Assembly (NCBI GenBank): GCA_002313895.1
Contig: DCAW01000002.1
Coordinates: forward strand, 1 to 30,711
Reading direction: 5' to 3'
DNA length: 30,711 nt
From: Dehalococcoidia bacterium UBA1123
GTDB taxonomy: Bacteria; Chloroflexota; Dehalococcoidia; Lucifugimonadales; UBA1123
Under the pieces are notes generated by a model. That model saw nothing but the letters and a program-made list of their open reading frames with translations, was not told the DNA's origin and searched no databases. Position numbers and translations under genes: made by a program. Shown here one piece after another: positions 16,159-25,497 of the stretch (position 1 is the first letter of the stretch; every line of letters begins with the position of its first letter).

Positions 16159-17760
16159 ATGCCCATCGACCCTAACCGTGAGACCTGGAAGCCCGGCATG
16201 GGCTGGGAACAGGCTGTTGATGACATGGGTTACATCCGTGGCCTGGCCCAGGAATTAGGCGGCCCGGAGCGGATCAAGCGTCAACATTCCGGCGGACGGT
16301 ACACAGTACGCGAGCGCATCGACAAGATGGTTGACCCTGGAAGCTTCATGGAAGCCGGCCCGCTGGTGGGCGCGGTCGAGTACGACGAGGACGGCAATCT
16401 CACCGAGTTCACCCCCGGTGCGTATATCATGGGCCTTGCCGAGATCGACGGTCGGCCAGTCGCCATCGGCGGCGACGACTTCACGATCTCCGGAGGTAGC
16501 CCGCACAACGTGCATAAAAACTCCCGCCAGTTCACCCAACCCATGGCGATTCAGTACGGATTGCCCTACATTCAACTGGTGGAAGGAGTCGGCCATAGCT
16601 CCAAATCCGACGAGGCCGCAGGCCACATGGGGCTACCCTCCGGCGAACAGTGGTGGCAGCATATGGAGCTTCTCCGTCGCGTCCCCGTCGCAGCTGGAAT
16701 CATGGGTTCCGTCGCCGGCGCTCCTGCCGCCTACGCCCTCATGTCCCACTTCACCGTGATGATAAAAGGGCAGTCGCAGATATTCCCGTCCGGCCCGCCT
16801 GTCGTGCGTCGGGCAATCGGCGAAACGCTGGACAAAGAGGAGTTAGGCGGCTACCAGATGCACGTCCACGACAGCGGCCAGGTGGACAACGAGGCTGAGA
16901 ACGAAGAGGATGCCTTCAACCAGATCAAACAATTCATATCCTACCTGCCGAACACCACCAGCGACGTTGCTCCGCGAGTGGAGACAGGCGACCCGCCGGA
17001 CCGACGGCCCGAAGAACTCCTGAACATAATTCCAGCCAACAGGCGCCGAAGTTACGACGCCCGAAAGCTCATTCAACTCGTGGTAGATAATGGCGAGTTC
17101 TTCGAGATGCGGCGTCACTGGGCTGGAGCCTTGATTACAGGATTCGCTCGGTTGGATGGGTACAGCGTCGGCGTCGTCGGCAGTGACCCAACCAAGATGG
17201 CCGGCGCTATGGACGGCGAGGCCGCCGACAAGTACGCCCACTTCGTTGACCTCTGCGACGCATTCAACCTGCCCGTCGTGATATTCCTCGACATGCCCGG
17301 ATTCATGCTTGGGTCCCATGCCGAGCGCAAAGCAACCATGCGGCGCGGGGTGGGCGCAATCATAGCCAGCGCCGAGGCCCAGATTCCGAAGGTCGAGTTC
17401 AACGTCCGCAAGGCTTATGGTGTCGCCGCGGATGCGGTGCATGCCCTTGGCCATCCAAACGGGCTGAATCTTCGATTCGGTTGGCCTGCGGGAGAATGGG
17501 GCGGTATCCCAATCGAGGGCGGCGTCGCGGCGGCATATCGTCGCGAGATCGACAACGCCCCCGACCCCGAGGCCCACAGAGCGATGATCGAAAACCGACT
17601 GATGAAGCTTCGCTCCCCGTTCCGAGCGGCGCACAAGGGGGACGTCGTGGACCTGATCGACCCTCGAGACACTCGTATGCTCGCCTGCAAATTCGTCAAG
17701 CTGGCCCAGCCGATGCTGGCGAAGCTCGCCCAACTGCCGAAACGAGCCGTCCGGCCTTAA
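16159..17760 (+). CDS. Acyl-CoA carboxylase carboxyltransferase (beta) subunit
   Basis: A 533-residue protein with both crotonase-fold halves of the biotin-dependent acetyl/propionyl/methylcrotonyl-CoA carboxyltransferase family. The N-terminal half has GGDDFTISGGS (104-114) and VGHSSKSDEAAGHMGLPSGE. The C-terminal half has VGVVGSDPTKMAGAMDGEAADK, with GAMDGEAA at 349-356, and IFLDMPGFMLGSHAE. The family moves CO2 from carboxybiotin to an acyl-CoA and needs a biotin carboxylase and a biotin carrier. Neither is encoded in this window, so they must come from elsewhere or the protein works differently. A strong promoter and a GGGAGAG site precede the ATG. The acyl-CoA specificity is unknown. Confidence 0.9.
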   Translation: MPIDPNRETWKPGMGWEQAVDDMGYIRGLAQELGGPERIKRQHSGGRYTVRERIDKMVDPGSFMEAGPLVGAVEYDEDGNLTEFTPGAYIMGLAEIDGRPVAIGGDDFTISGGSPHNVHKNSRQFTQPMAIQYGLPYIQLVEGVGHSSKSDEAAGHMGLPSGEQWWQHMELLRRVPVAAGIMGSVAGAPAAYALMSHFTVMIKGQSQIFPSGPPVVRRAIGETLDKEELGGYQMHVHDSGQVDNEAENEEDAFNQIKQFISYLPNTTSDVAPRVETGDPPDRRPEELLNIIPANRRRSYDARKLIQLVVDNGEFFEMRRHWAGALITGFARLDGYSVGVVGSDPTKMAGAMDGEAADKYAHFVDLCDAFNLPVVIFLDMPGFMLGSHAERKATMRRGVGAIIASAEAQIPKVEFNVRKAYGVAADAVHALGHPNGLNLRFGWPAGEWGGIPIEGGVAAAYRREIDNAPDPEAHRAMIENRLMKLRSPFRAAHKGDVVDLIDPRDTRMLACKFVKLAQPMLAKLAQLPKRAVRP

Positions 17761-17823
17761 TATCGCAACACTGAACGGCAACTGATTAACGTTAAACACA
17801 ACTGATAAGGAGACCGTGTTCCC

Positions 17824-19299
17824 ATGGGCCAACTGACTACATACCAAAACTATATCGACGGCCAATGGAGCGACTCAGTTTCCGGCGAGACCTACACGAT
17901 CACCAATCCGGCTCACAAGAGCCAGGTTCTGGGCAGATTCCAACGATCAAACAACGAGGACGCGGTCCGGGCAATTGAAGCCGCCCGCAATGCCCTCGAC
18001 GGCTGGGCATCGACCCCTGCCCCTCAGAGAGCGGCCATTCTCTTCAAGGCGCTTCAACTTATGGAAGCGCGGGGGGATGAGTTGGCACGAAGCATCACCA
18101 TCGAGGAAGGCAAACCAATCGGCGACGCAATGGGCGAGGTCAAACGCTCGATGAACATAACCGAGTACGCCGCCGGCGAGGGCAGGCGGATGTTCGGGAA
18201 CACTACGCCATCAGAACTCCCCAACACCGTCGCCTACACCAGCCGTCGTCCGCTAGGCGTAGTCGGAATCATCACGCCGTGGAACTTCCCGTTGGCAATC
18301 CCCGCCTGGAAGATCGCGCCCGCGTTGATATGCGGCAACACCCTGGTCTTCAAACCTGCGTCGGCCACTCCGATGACCGCCGTCGCGCTCACAAAAATTT
18401 TTGAAGATGCCGGACTGCCTCCCGGCGTCCTGAATCTCGTAACCGGCCCAGGTGGATCGGTAGGCAACACAATCGTGGATCATCCCGATGTCAGCGGCGT
18501 GTCCTTCACCGGCTCTACCGAAGTCGGGACCGCGCTCTACACCAGGGCCACCCAGACCCTCAAGAAGGTGCAAGCCGAGATGGGCGGCAAAAACGCAGTT
18601 ATCGTTCTGGAAGACGCCGACATGGACTCTGCTCTCGGCGGAATCGTGCAGGGTGCCTTCGGCTCCACCGGCCAGCGATGCACCGCCACCAGTCGCGTCG
18701 TCGTGCAGGAGAGTGTTTACGACGCGTTTATGACCGAGCTTATCGAGCGCACCAGCAAGCTCACTGTCGGCGACGGACTTGACCCCGCGATGGACATAGC
18801 GCCTCTTTCCAGCCAATCGCAATTCAACACAGTGATGGAGTACATCGGCATCGGCGCAGAGGAGGGGGCCACGATCGCCTACGGCGGCAATCCCCGCACC
18901 GAAGGCGACCTCGACGAAGGCTACTACGTCGAACCCACCATCTTCACCAACGTTGACACCAACATGCGAATCGCCCAGGAGGAGATATTTGGCCCGGTGC
19001 TGACAGTGTTCAAGGCGGCAGACCTTGAGGAGGCAGTGAGCATAACAAACAATGTCAAGTTCGGCCTGTCCTCGTCGATTTACACGATGGACATTCCCCA
19101 AGCGTTCCGGTACATCGACACAGTGGAGACTGGAATCGTCCACGTCAACTCTCCCACGCTTGGAGGCGAAGTGCATCTGCCCTTCGGCGGCATGAAGGAG
19201 TCTGGAGTCGGGACACGCGAGCAGGGCACCGAGGCCATCAACTTCTTCACCGAGCCTGTGACCGTGTACATCGACTACTCGTCCGCCGCCCGCGCCTAG
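17824..19299 (+). CDS. Aldehyde dehydrogenase (alpha-ketoglutaric semialdehyde dehydrogenase-like)
   Basis: A 491-residue NAD(P)-dependent ALDH with all key residues: Asn154 in PWNFPLA, Glu252 in EMGGKNAV and the catalytic Cys286 in GQRCTATSR. EEIFGPVL and the C-terminal LPFGGMKESGVGTREQG are also typical. The GQRCTATSR context is the one usually seen in ketoglutarate-semialdehyde and related dehydrogenases, which finish the oxidative pentonate/aldarate pathways. That would match the sugar-acid dehydratases in this window, but another semialdehyde is possible. The ATG has AAGGAG eleven bases upstream. It lies 63 bases behind the carboxyltransferase, probably in the same operon. Confidence 0.92.
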   Translation: MGQLTTYQNYIDGQWSDSVSGETYTITNPAHKSQVLGRFQRSNNEDAVRAIEAARNALDGWASTPAPQRAAILFKALQLMEARGDELARSITIEEGKPIGDAMGEVKRSMNITEYAAGEGRRMFGNTTPSELPNTVAYTSRRPLGVVGIITPWNFPLAIPAWKIAPALICGNTLVFKPASATPMTAVALTKIFEDAGLPPGVLNLVTGPGGSVGNTIVDHPDVSGVSFTGSTEVGTALYTRATQTLKKVQAEMGGKNAVIVLEDADMDSALGGIVQGAFGSTGQRCTATSRVVVQESVYDAFMTELIERTSKLTVGDGLDPAMDIAPLSSQSQFNTVMEYIGIGAEEGATIAYGGNPRTEGDLDEGYYVEPTIFTNVDTNMRIAQEEIFGPVLTVFKAADLEEAVSITNNVKFGLSSSIYTMDIPQAFRYIDTVETGIVHVNSPTLGGEVHLPFGGMKESGVGTREQGTEAINFFTEPVTVYIDYSSAARA

Positions 19300-19347
19300 G
19301 CGAAGTTTATCTAAGGCGGAGAGTTTTCAAAAACTAGAGGGTCGCGA

Positions 19348-19795
19348 GTGAAGAAAGCCGAGCTTGTCGACCGCATGCGTGAAACCCTCTCCGAGTTCGA
19401 GAGCCTTCTCGCAACTCTAGATAACACACGGCGGTAGCGCTTGAGAGTGGTCGGTCAAGGACGCGCTCACGCATAACGCCTGGCACCAGCGAGAGGAAGC
19501 GGAGATTTTCGGTGAAACGGGCGTTGAGGCCTCACCGCTGTGGGAAGTCCCGCAAGACCCTCGCAGCGAGATGCTGTTCGAGCAAAACCGCGCCCAATCT
19601 CTCGACCAGACTCTGGCGGAGTTCCGTCAGGCTTTCGACAAGCTGATCGCCGCAGTCGAACGACTCACAGGCGATGACCTCAACACACCAGACAGGTTTC
19701 CTGGGACTTCAGTAGATCGACCGCCCTAGAAAGCCATTGCCATTCACTCCTACGAACACGACCGAGAGCATATCGAGGACATTCGAGTTGGCTGG
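19348..19795 (+). pseudogene. ClbS/DfsB-like (DinB-fold) protein, broken
   Basis: A GTG start at 19348 gives VKKAELVDRMRETLSEFESL..., the N-terminus of the ClbS/DfsB family, but the frame ends at a TAG after about 29 codons. The following frame reads EWSVKDALTHNAWHQREE, then EFRQAFDKLIAAVERLTGDDL, to TAG at 19727-19729, and beyond that stop the same frame continues with AIAIHSYEHDREHIEDIRVGW, the expected C-terminal helix. So the gene has a frameshift and two stops. The DinB fold commonly binds metals or thiols; ClbS itself detoxifies colibactin, but this family is broad. No function is expected from this copy. Confidence 0.75.
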
Positions 19796-19830
19796 CTTCC
19801 CGTCGATCATATCAATGGTAAGGAGCAGTC

Positions 19831-20703
19831 GTGCAATCTGAAATTCCATCAGAGCAAGAGGTCCTCGACTGCTTTCAGACACTAAGCAATTGGGGGCGTT
19901 AGGGTGACGACGACGAGCTAGGAACTTTGAATTTCATTACGGCTCAAAAGCGTGTGGAAGCAACGTCGCTGATACGAGAGGGTGCCATAGTCTCATGCGC
20001 CACCACCATCAGTTACGACTCCACGCCCGACATGCCCGACTTTCCGATGCACTTCATGATTCAGAGCGGCGAGGGTTGGGCGACCGGAAACAAAGTGACG
20101 TCAAGGCCCACACAGGTCGCGATGGGCTAAATCGCCGTGCGGATTCACGGCGGCCCTGTCACCCACATGGACACGCCTGCCCACTTCTTTTGGGAAGGCA
20201 AGATGTACAACGACAGGCCCGCGCATCTGATCTCGACGAACCTCGGCGCGACGGCGGAGTCTGTCGAGCTTGCGAAGGACGGCATTGTGACTAAAGCCGT
20301 CCTGGTGGACGCGCCGATGATTCGCGGCGTGGACTGGCTTGAGCGGGGCGAGGGAGTCATGTCCGATGACATACTCGCCGCAGAGGAACAGTGCGGTTTC
20401 CGTGTCGATGAGGGCGATGTGCTGCTCGTTCGCACGGGGCAACTGCACCGTCGTAATGTGGAAGGGCAAGTCAATTTCCAGCAAGTAGGCGGCACGGCAT
20501 GCCAAGCGGCCTGTCTGCCACTGTTCTACGAGCGGGGCATCGCCATGATTGGCACCGACACCACCAACGACGTGATTCCCAGCGGCTACCCGTCGCTGAC
20601 GAATCCAATACATCAGGTCGGCCTCGTCGCGATGGGTCTCTGGATTCTCGACAGGGCCAATCTGGAAGACCCCTCCCAGAAATGCCGCGAGCTAAACCGC
20701 TGA
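19831..20703 (+). pseudogene. Cyclase-family (kynurenine formamidase-like) gene with two nonsense codons
   Basis: The start is GTG 19831, with AAGGAG five bases upstream. One frame then runs through to 20703 and is interrupted only by TAG at 19900-19902 and TAA at 20128-20130. The first lies in NWGR-stop-GDDDELGTLNFIT, where the family has Trp (TGG to TAG). The second precedes the metal motif HGGPVTHMDTPAH. Downstream parts (LLVRTGQ, GTDTTNDVIPSGYP) are intact. Members of this family (PF04199) are Mn/Zn hydrolases such as formylkynurenine formamidase. No frameshift is present and the body is well conserved, so inactivation seems recent. Sequencing error at both sites is the alternative. Confidence 0.85.
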
Positions 20704-20914
20704 AAGTTCATGACAATCATAAACCCGCTTCCGCTGCACAACGCCACAGGTTCGCCTATCAAACCCATCGCTCTGTTCTGAAACAGTTTGCGTAGAAGTC
20801 GTGGCGGCTTTGACGACGCAACGGAGTTGGTGATATTGTCGGACACATCTGGGAAGCTTCGACCGTTCAGGTCAAATCGATCTCATGTAAATATTCGACG
20901 AGGAGGATATCCGA

Positions 20915-21379
20915 ATGGCGACAACTATCGCGGGCGAATCGTATTTGGGGGAAACACTGGTTCAATCATTATCGCCGTCAGGTGACGTCACGATGTATCT
21001 ATGGCCTTTGAGGTGCCTGAACAACAAAATGGGTGGCCCAACCTTTGGGATTGACGTAAGAGGCGTCGAAGTCATTCGTTTCGACACTCACGGCCCAGGC
21101 GGTCATTGGCATGACCGAGGGTACGACAAACTGGGCGCCGGAGGGTCACACATAGATTTCCCAGAAGGCGTGGATGATGTCGAAAAGCAACTCGTCTGGT
21201 CACTGAATCAGGTACGAGAGAAAACCCAGCAGTTGCTTGAGGAAGCCGAGTATCCCGACGAAGCCAATTCCATTGACTCTGAGATGCTCAATGCAGCCAC
21301 GGTAGCCGTCGACGCCCATCTCAAAAAAGAAGGCGACCTGCGTCCACAAGCCATAGCGCAAGGCGCACTCGAAGCCTAA
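20915..21379 (+). CDS. Hypothetical protein, 154 residues, His/Gly-rich centre and helical C-terminus
   Basis: I do not recognise this family with confidence. The ATG has a perfect AGGAGG eight bases upstream, so translation is very likely. Residues 1-55 look like beta strands (SLSPSGDVTMYLWPLR; GIDVRGVEVIRF). A striking centre reads DTHGPGGHWHDRGYDKLG and is followed by GGSHIDFPEGV; the several His and Asp residues could bind a metal. The C-terminal 70 residues are charged and helical (VEKQLVWSLNQVREKTQQLLEEAE). No signal peptide or membrane segment. It lies 62 bases upstream of the DUF4062-STAND gene on the same strand and may have been co-transcribed with it. Confidence 0.75.
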   Translation: MATTIAGESYLGETLVQSLSPSGDVTMYLWPLRCLNNKMGGPTFGIDVRGVEVIRFDTHGPGGHWHDRGYDKLGAGGSHIDFPEGVDDVEKQLVWSLNQVREKTQQLLEEAEYPDEANSIDSEMLNAATVAVDAHLKKEGDLRPQAIAQGALEA

Positions 21380-21441
21380 TCTCGTTCGGGTTACCCTGAA
21401 TGGCAGTTCGGCAGGCTCACGAATATTGAGCCGAAAGTAAG

Positions 21442-22985
21442 GTGCGCGATTTTCACCGGAGTGAGCATAGAACGTTAGAGAATCAGGCCGTGGAGATGAT
21501 TCGACGGCCCGATTCTCTTGGAGTGGTAGGATTCAGGAGTAGATCATGGCACGGGACCGCGATCACGCCCCGGCCAGCTATTAAGGGGGTCATGGTCTCC
21601 AGCACCTTCAAGGATTTGGAGGAGCACAGGGCCAAGCTAATAAAAACGCTCCACAGACAGAAACTCTTCGCCATCGAGATAGAAGATCGCAGCTCCAAGC
21701 CGGATGATGATGTCATCCCTTCCTCTCTCAACATGGTTCGAGATGCCAGTGGCTACATCGGACTCACCAGCCACCGCTACGGCCAGGTTCCTGAAGACGA
21801 TGAACGCAACCCCGACGCCTATTCAATGACTCGTCTGGGGTTCGAAGAAGCTAAGAGACTCGGCTTGCCAACCCTGATTTTCGTCATGGGAGCGGACCAC
21901 CCCGTGAAAGCGGGGGACGTCGAGATTGGCCCTGAAAAACGCGTAAAACTGGAAGCCTTTCGCCAGCGCGCCGAGGATGGACGGATTTATGTCGTATTCG
22001 AAAATCTGGAAGAGTTCGTCCGACAAGCTATTCACAACGTCTCAAATCTTGCCGAATTCCTCGATGGGCAGGCCGAACCTGTTACAACGAATGTTCCAGA
22101 CCGCTCTCCCGTTCTCGCAACCACAGAACCCGAACCCGATGTCATTCCCTCGCCTCCGGCATTCTACGCCGAGCCAGCCTACATTGGCTCCCATGAATTT
22201 GTGGGATGCAACGCCCAGCTTGAAGTCTTGAACGACTGGGCCGCGCCCGCGGACGCCCACCCCGTGCTTTTGTATGAGGCCATTGGCGGCGCGGGCAAGA
22301 GCATGCTCACCTGGGAGTGGGTGACGAAACATACCACCGATGTCCGCGACGACTGGGCAGGTCGCTTCTGGCACTCCTTTTACGAAAGGGCGGCGTCATT
22401 GCCGACTTCTGCAGGCACCCTCTCGCATACATGACCGGCCAGCCGCTCAAAAATCTCAGCACGATGAGAACGCCCGCCCTCGGCGTACGACTTCTCCAAC
22501 ATCTCAACGCAAGGCCCTGGCTGATCTTGCTCGATGGCCTTGAGCGGTTGCTTGTCTCCTACCATCGGTTCGACGCCGCCCAGATCGGAGGTGAGGATGG
22601 AGGCGGGACCGACCAGATCGCAGAACGCGATTTCTGCGCCGCGATCCGTCCCGAGGACAACGAGCTTCTCTGCGCTCTGGCTGGCCCAAAGCCCTCGAAA
22701 TTCCTCATCACTTCTCGCCCTGTTCGGCGTTGGGAACTGAACAAAGCCACAGCCTTGTTGGAGGAACTCGACACAGAAATTCCCGACCTTCCTCCGTATG
22801 ACCCTGCCAAAAATGAGAAGTTTCCCTGTGAAGACGAAGTGGTCGCCGCTATCGAGAAGCTGCGCGCTGAGAAAGAAGCGGGAACGGCTAGTGAGGAAGC
22901 CGAAGCAGAATATCGCATGGCTGGCAACCGGCCCATACTTGAAGAGCCGCGAAAACTCCAGACAGCACATTGCGGTAAATATTAA
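21442..22985 (+). pseudogene. DUF4062-STAND NTPase, frameshifted and truncated
   Basis: The first frame (GTG 21442, or ATG 21496) encodes a DUF4062 domain from about residue 48: GVMVSSTFKDLEEHR, SSLNMVRDASGYIGLTSHRYG, FEEAKRLGLPTLIFV. A linker is followed by an NTPase P-loop AIGGAGKS (280-287). At about 22384-22390 (GAAAGGG) the frame changes; the next frame continues with GGVIADFCRHP..., Walker B LILLDGLERLL (Asp codon at 22533) and SKFLITSRPVRRWEL, then ends at 22985 without the usual winged-helix and C-terminal sensor repeats. DUF4062-NTPase fusions are STAND proteins, some of which act as defence or signalling switches. This copy lacks the C-terminus and is shifted, so it is probably dead, although the two halves could each be translated. 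Confidence 0.8.
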
Positions 22986-23134
22986 TATCTCAAACTCACC
23001 GCTCGCTTTCAAGAACCGCCAAACACTCACATCACAAGGTTGAACTTTTTGGGCATATAAGCTTGAATAGGCATAGACGTTGAATGTAGTGTTAGGGACT
23101 GAGAATATCGAGTTCGCAATCGGAGGAAGATTCT

Positions 23135-25426
23135 ATGACTCACGGCTCCGAGTCGTCGAAAGTAAGATCGTCGCTTGTCGGCCCTTCCATAGTCCCAGCC
23201 TTCGAGAACGCGCTGGACGAGATGGTCGCATTGGCTCGTCAAGGCCATCGCCTAGGCGCCGAATTCTTCAACCCCTCGGAAGACTGGCTCATCGAGCGAA
23301 TGCCTTTGTTTCAAGACCTTCCTCCGGCGGCTCAGAATGATGTTTTGATCGAAGCAGCGAAATTGTCTCAGGAAGCCGAGGAAGCGAACGCAGATGGCCG
23401 AGCCGCAAACCGAGCCTGGCCCGGCGCAGTGTTGAATCTTAACTCTGGCGGACTGGCCTTTTACAGTCAGCTTGGCGTCGTCCGACGGCCCGACCTAACT
23501 CAATACTTCATTGATGGATTCGACAGGAACCGCGATGCGTTGGCGTTTGACGAAACCAATCAGGCATTGTTCGCCGAAGTGCTAAACCACATCACCCGAC
23601 GAATGAAAGAGGAGTTCGACTCGGGCGACGGGATCGTCCAGACCGACAGGTCGATCTGCGACGCGCCTGATCGTTCCTATCATGCGCGGCAACTGTTGTT
23701 CGGAACGAATTACCTTCAGATTCCGATCATGTGGCGACACCTGACTTTTGATATCTCCGAGGCTGAACAGCAGGCTGAGCCGGACATACTGGAGGTCTCG
23801 ATTCCCAACTGGCTTGATGATCTGGGCATGGACGATGACCTGAAACGCCGAGTCGAAGAGTCGGGACTAGCCCAACTGGTGTTCAAAGCCCCCACAAAAG
23901 GACTCTCGCTGCACTTGGGCTTCGACTATGTTGGAGAGCACAAGATGGGTCCGCTGTCCATCGCCATGTTTCAGGTGCGACAACGCAACGGCCTGGCGAT
24001 TCAGGCGGCGCTCAGCATGGCGCGGGCAAAAGAGCTAAACGGCGCAACCAAAAACACCGCCCTGATTACGATCGGCCCTTCGCTTCACGGAAAGAGCACA
24101 CTTACGATCATGCTGGAGCTGGCGAACAGCGAGCTTGCGCAGCAACTGGGTCTGGTCGAGGATTCGGCAGAAGGCGTCTATCCGATGAACGACGACATCG
24201 TGTTGCTTCAGCCCCTAGAACAACCTGTCGAATCGCTACGAGGCGGCAACCGAATTCGAATCTCCCACGGCATTGATGGCACCGAGAACAATCTGTACGC
24301 CATGCCCTTCGGATTGGACCCGGACGATGACCCCATCACCCACTTTGCCATCAGAGGCACCAGCGACGACCCAAACACCAGTGAGTTGTTGGAGAACGTC
24401 CCTGTCAATCCAGACAGCGGTTCTCCCGATTTCCTCAGAAACCCGGTGCGCAACATGCGGGTGATCCTGTCTCGACAGCGCCTGATAGCCCGAAAGCGGG
24501 TTCAGCACGTGATCGAAGCGATCACTAACGGACGCGTTAGCGATTCCGTCCATGTGCCGATGGAGGATACCGACCAGGTGTTCTGGCAAGAAGTGATGCG
24601 CCAAAACACCGTCATACCTCCCCTCCGTCGACTGAGTTTGGAGCAGTATGTCAGGGTGCTGATGTACGGGGAAGCCGTTCAAATGGGCGCGGCAATCGGG
24701 GCCATCGGCAGGCCGTATATCGAGTACTTTTCAGACCCGTTCATCATCGGGTTGGAGGACGAAATTCCTAATTTGATGTACTTCATTCTTCAACAGATGT
24801 CGTGGGGCGGGATGCCCCAGCGATACTATGTGTTCAACACCGGCGGCGTCGGCGCAGATTCCAACGAAGAGGCCAGCGGCCCCAAGTACAAAAAAATCTC
24901 CAAAGAGCTAACACTGATGCTTCAGGAGGCTCTGATTCGCGATGCTGTCAAATTTGAGTACGACTCGACATTGCGCTCCGAGGTGGCAGTTGCCATTGTC
25001 AACGAATCCGGTAAAGAGGTGGTCGACCTTAGGTCCGAATGGCTGCCTCGGAACATCTACGGCGAGGATGAGTACATTTCGCGAGTGATGAATCTGCGGA
25101 GGCTACGCTATTTTGGAGCGGATTCCTCTGACAAGGCGGGCATCCTCCGGTACACCAAAGTAACAGACAATCTAATCGATCCTGCCGACGTTCCGCCCCC
25201 GGCCAACGAGCGCGAGCTGGCCTGGCTATTGTCGTTCTACTGGAACGTGGACCAAGCATATGACTCGCTGGCGGAGTTATCGAGCCATCGCGATCAGGGA
25301 TTGCGCCCGGCCCAACATCTGCTGAGAGTTGTTCAACAGATGTACGAGAGCGGAACCTCACAGTCGCTGGAGTTGACCTCAGAAGCTAGAGCCGCTCTGG
25401 TTGATTTAGGAGTCAGACCGCGTTAG
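23135..25426 (+). CDS. Divergent ATP-PEP-carboxykinase-fold protein, 763 residues
   Basis: The whole protein aligns by eye with ATP-type PEP carboxykinase (PckA, about 540 residues) plus extensions. RSYHARQLLFGTNYLQIPI matches the N-domain; DYVGEHKMGPLSIAMF matches the FTGEMKKGIFSI block; the P-loop is GPSLHGKS (314-321); MNDDIVLL matches the kinase-2 Asp pair; PPLRRLS holds Arg499, equivalent to PckA Arg333; YYVFNTGG matches the VNTG motif. Key PckA residues are changed: metal ligand Lys213 becomes Met271, His232 becomes Ala291, and no counterpart of the GRSPKDKY oxaloacetate loop is seen. It therefore probably binds ATP but is unlikely to be a normal PEPCK. The ATG has GGAGGA upstream. It stands 149 bases behind the broken STAND gene. 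The real substrate is unknown. Confidence 0.7.
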   Translation: MTHGSESSKVRSSLVGPSIVPAFENALDEMVALARQGHRLGAEFFNPSEDWLIERMPLFQDLPPAAQNDVLIEAAKLSQEAEEANADGRAANRAWPGAVLNLNSGGLAFYSQLGVVRRPDLTQYFIDGFDRNRDALAFDETNQALFAEVLNHITRRMKEEFDSGDGIVQTDRSICDAPDRSYHARQLLFGTNYLQIPIMWRHLTFDISEAEQQAEPDILEVSIPNWLDDLGMDDDLKRRVEESGLAQLVFKAPTKGLSLHLGFDYVGEHKMGPLSIAMFQVRQRNGLAIQAALSMARAKELNGATKNTALITIGPSLHGKSTLTIMLELANSELAQQLGLVEDSAEGVYPMNDDIVLLQPLEQPVESLRGGNRIRISHGIDGTENNLYAMPFGLDPDDDPITHFAIRGTSDDPNTSELLENVPVNPDSGSPDFLRNPVRNMRVILSRQRLIARKRVQHVIEAITNGRVSDSVHVPMEDTDQVFWQEVMRQNTVIPPLRRLSLEQYVRVLMYGEAVQMGAAIGAIGRPYIEYFSDPFIIGLEDEIPNLMYFILQQMSWGGMPQRYYVFNTGGVGADSNEEASGPKYKKISKELTLMLQEALIRDAVKFEYDSTLRSEVAVAIVNESGKEVVDLRSEWLPRNIYGEDEYISRVMNLRRLRYFGADSSDKAGILRYTKVTDNLIDPADVPPPANERELAWLLSFYWNVDQAYDSLAELSSHRDQGLRPAQHLLRVVQQMYESGTSQSLELTSEARAALVDLGVRPR

Positions 25427-25497
25427 GTTCCTAATCGAAAGTTGGACATCCTCCCAAAACCAGTAGCGCTCCACTTCCGCTGACGGACCATCGAGTT

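Noticed and set aside
21391..21425. Sequence resembling the 'GTTCGGCAGGCTCACGAA' half of a common intergenic palindrome
   Set aside because: Only one arm is visible and no pairing arm was found nearby, so a repeat is not supported.
22384..22390. Programmed ribosomal frameshift in the STAND gene
   Set aside because: GAAAGGG is not a canonical slippery heptamer, and the missing C-terminus already indicates decay.
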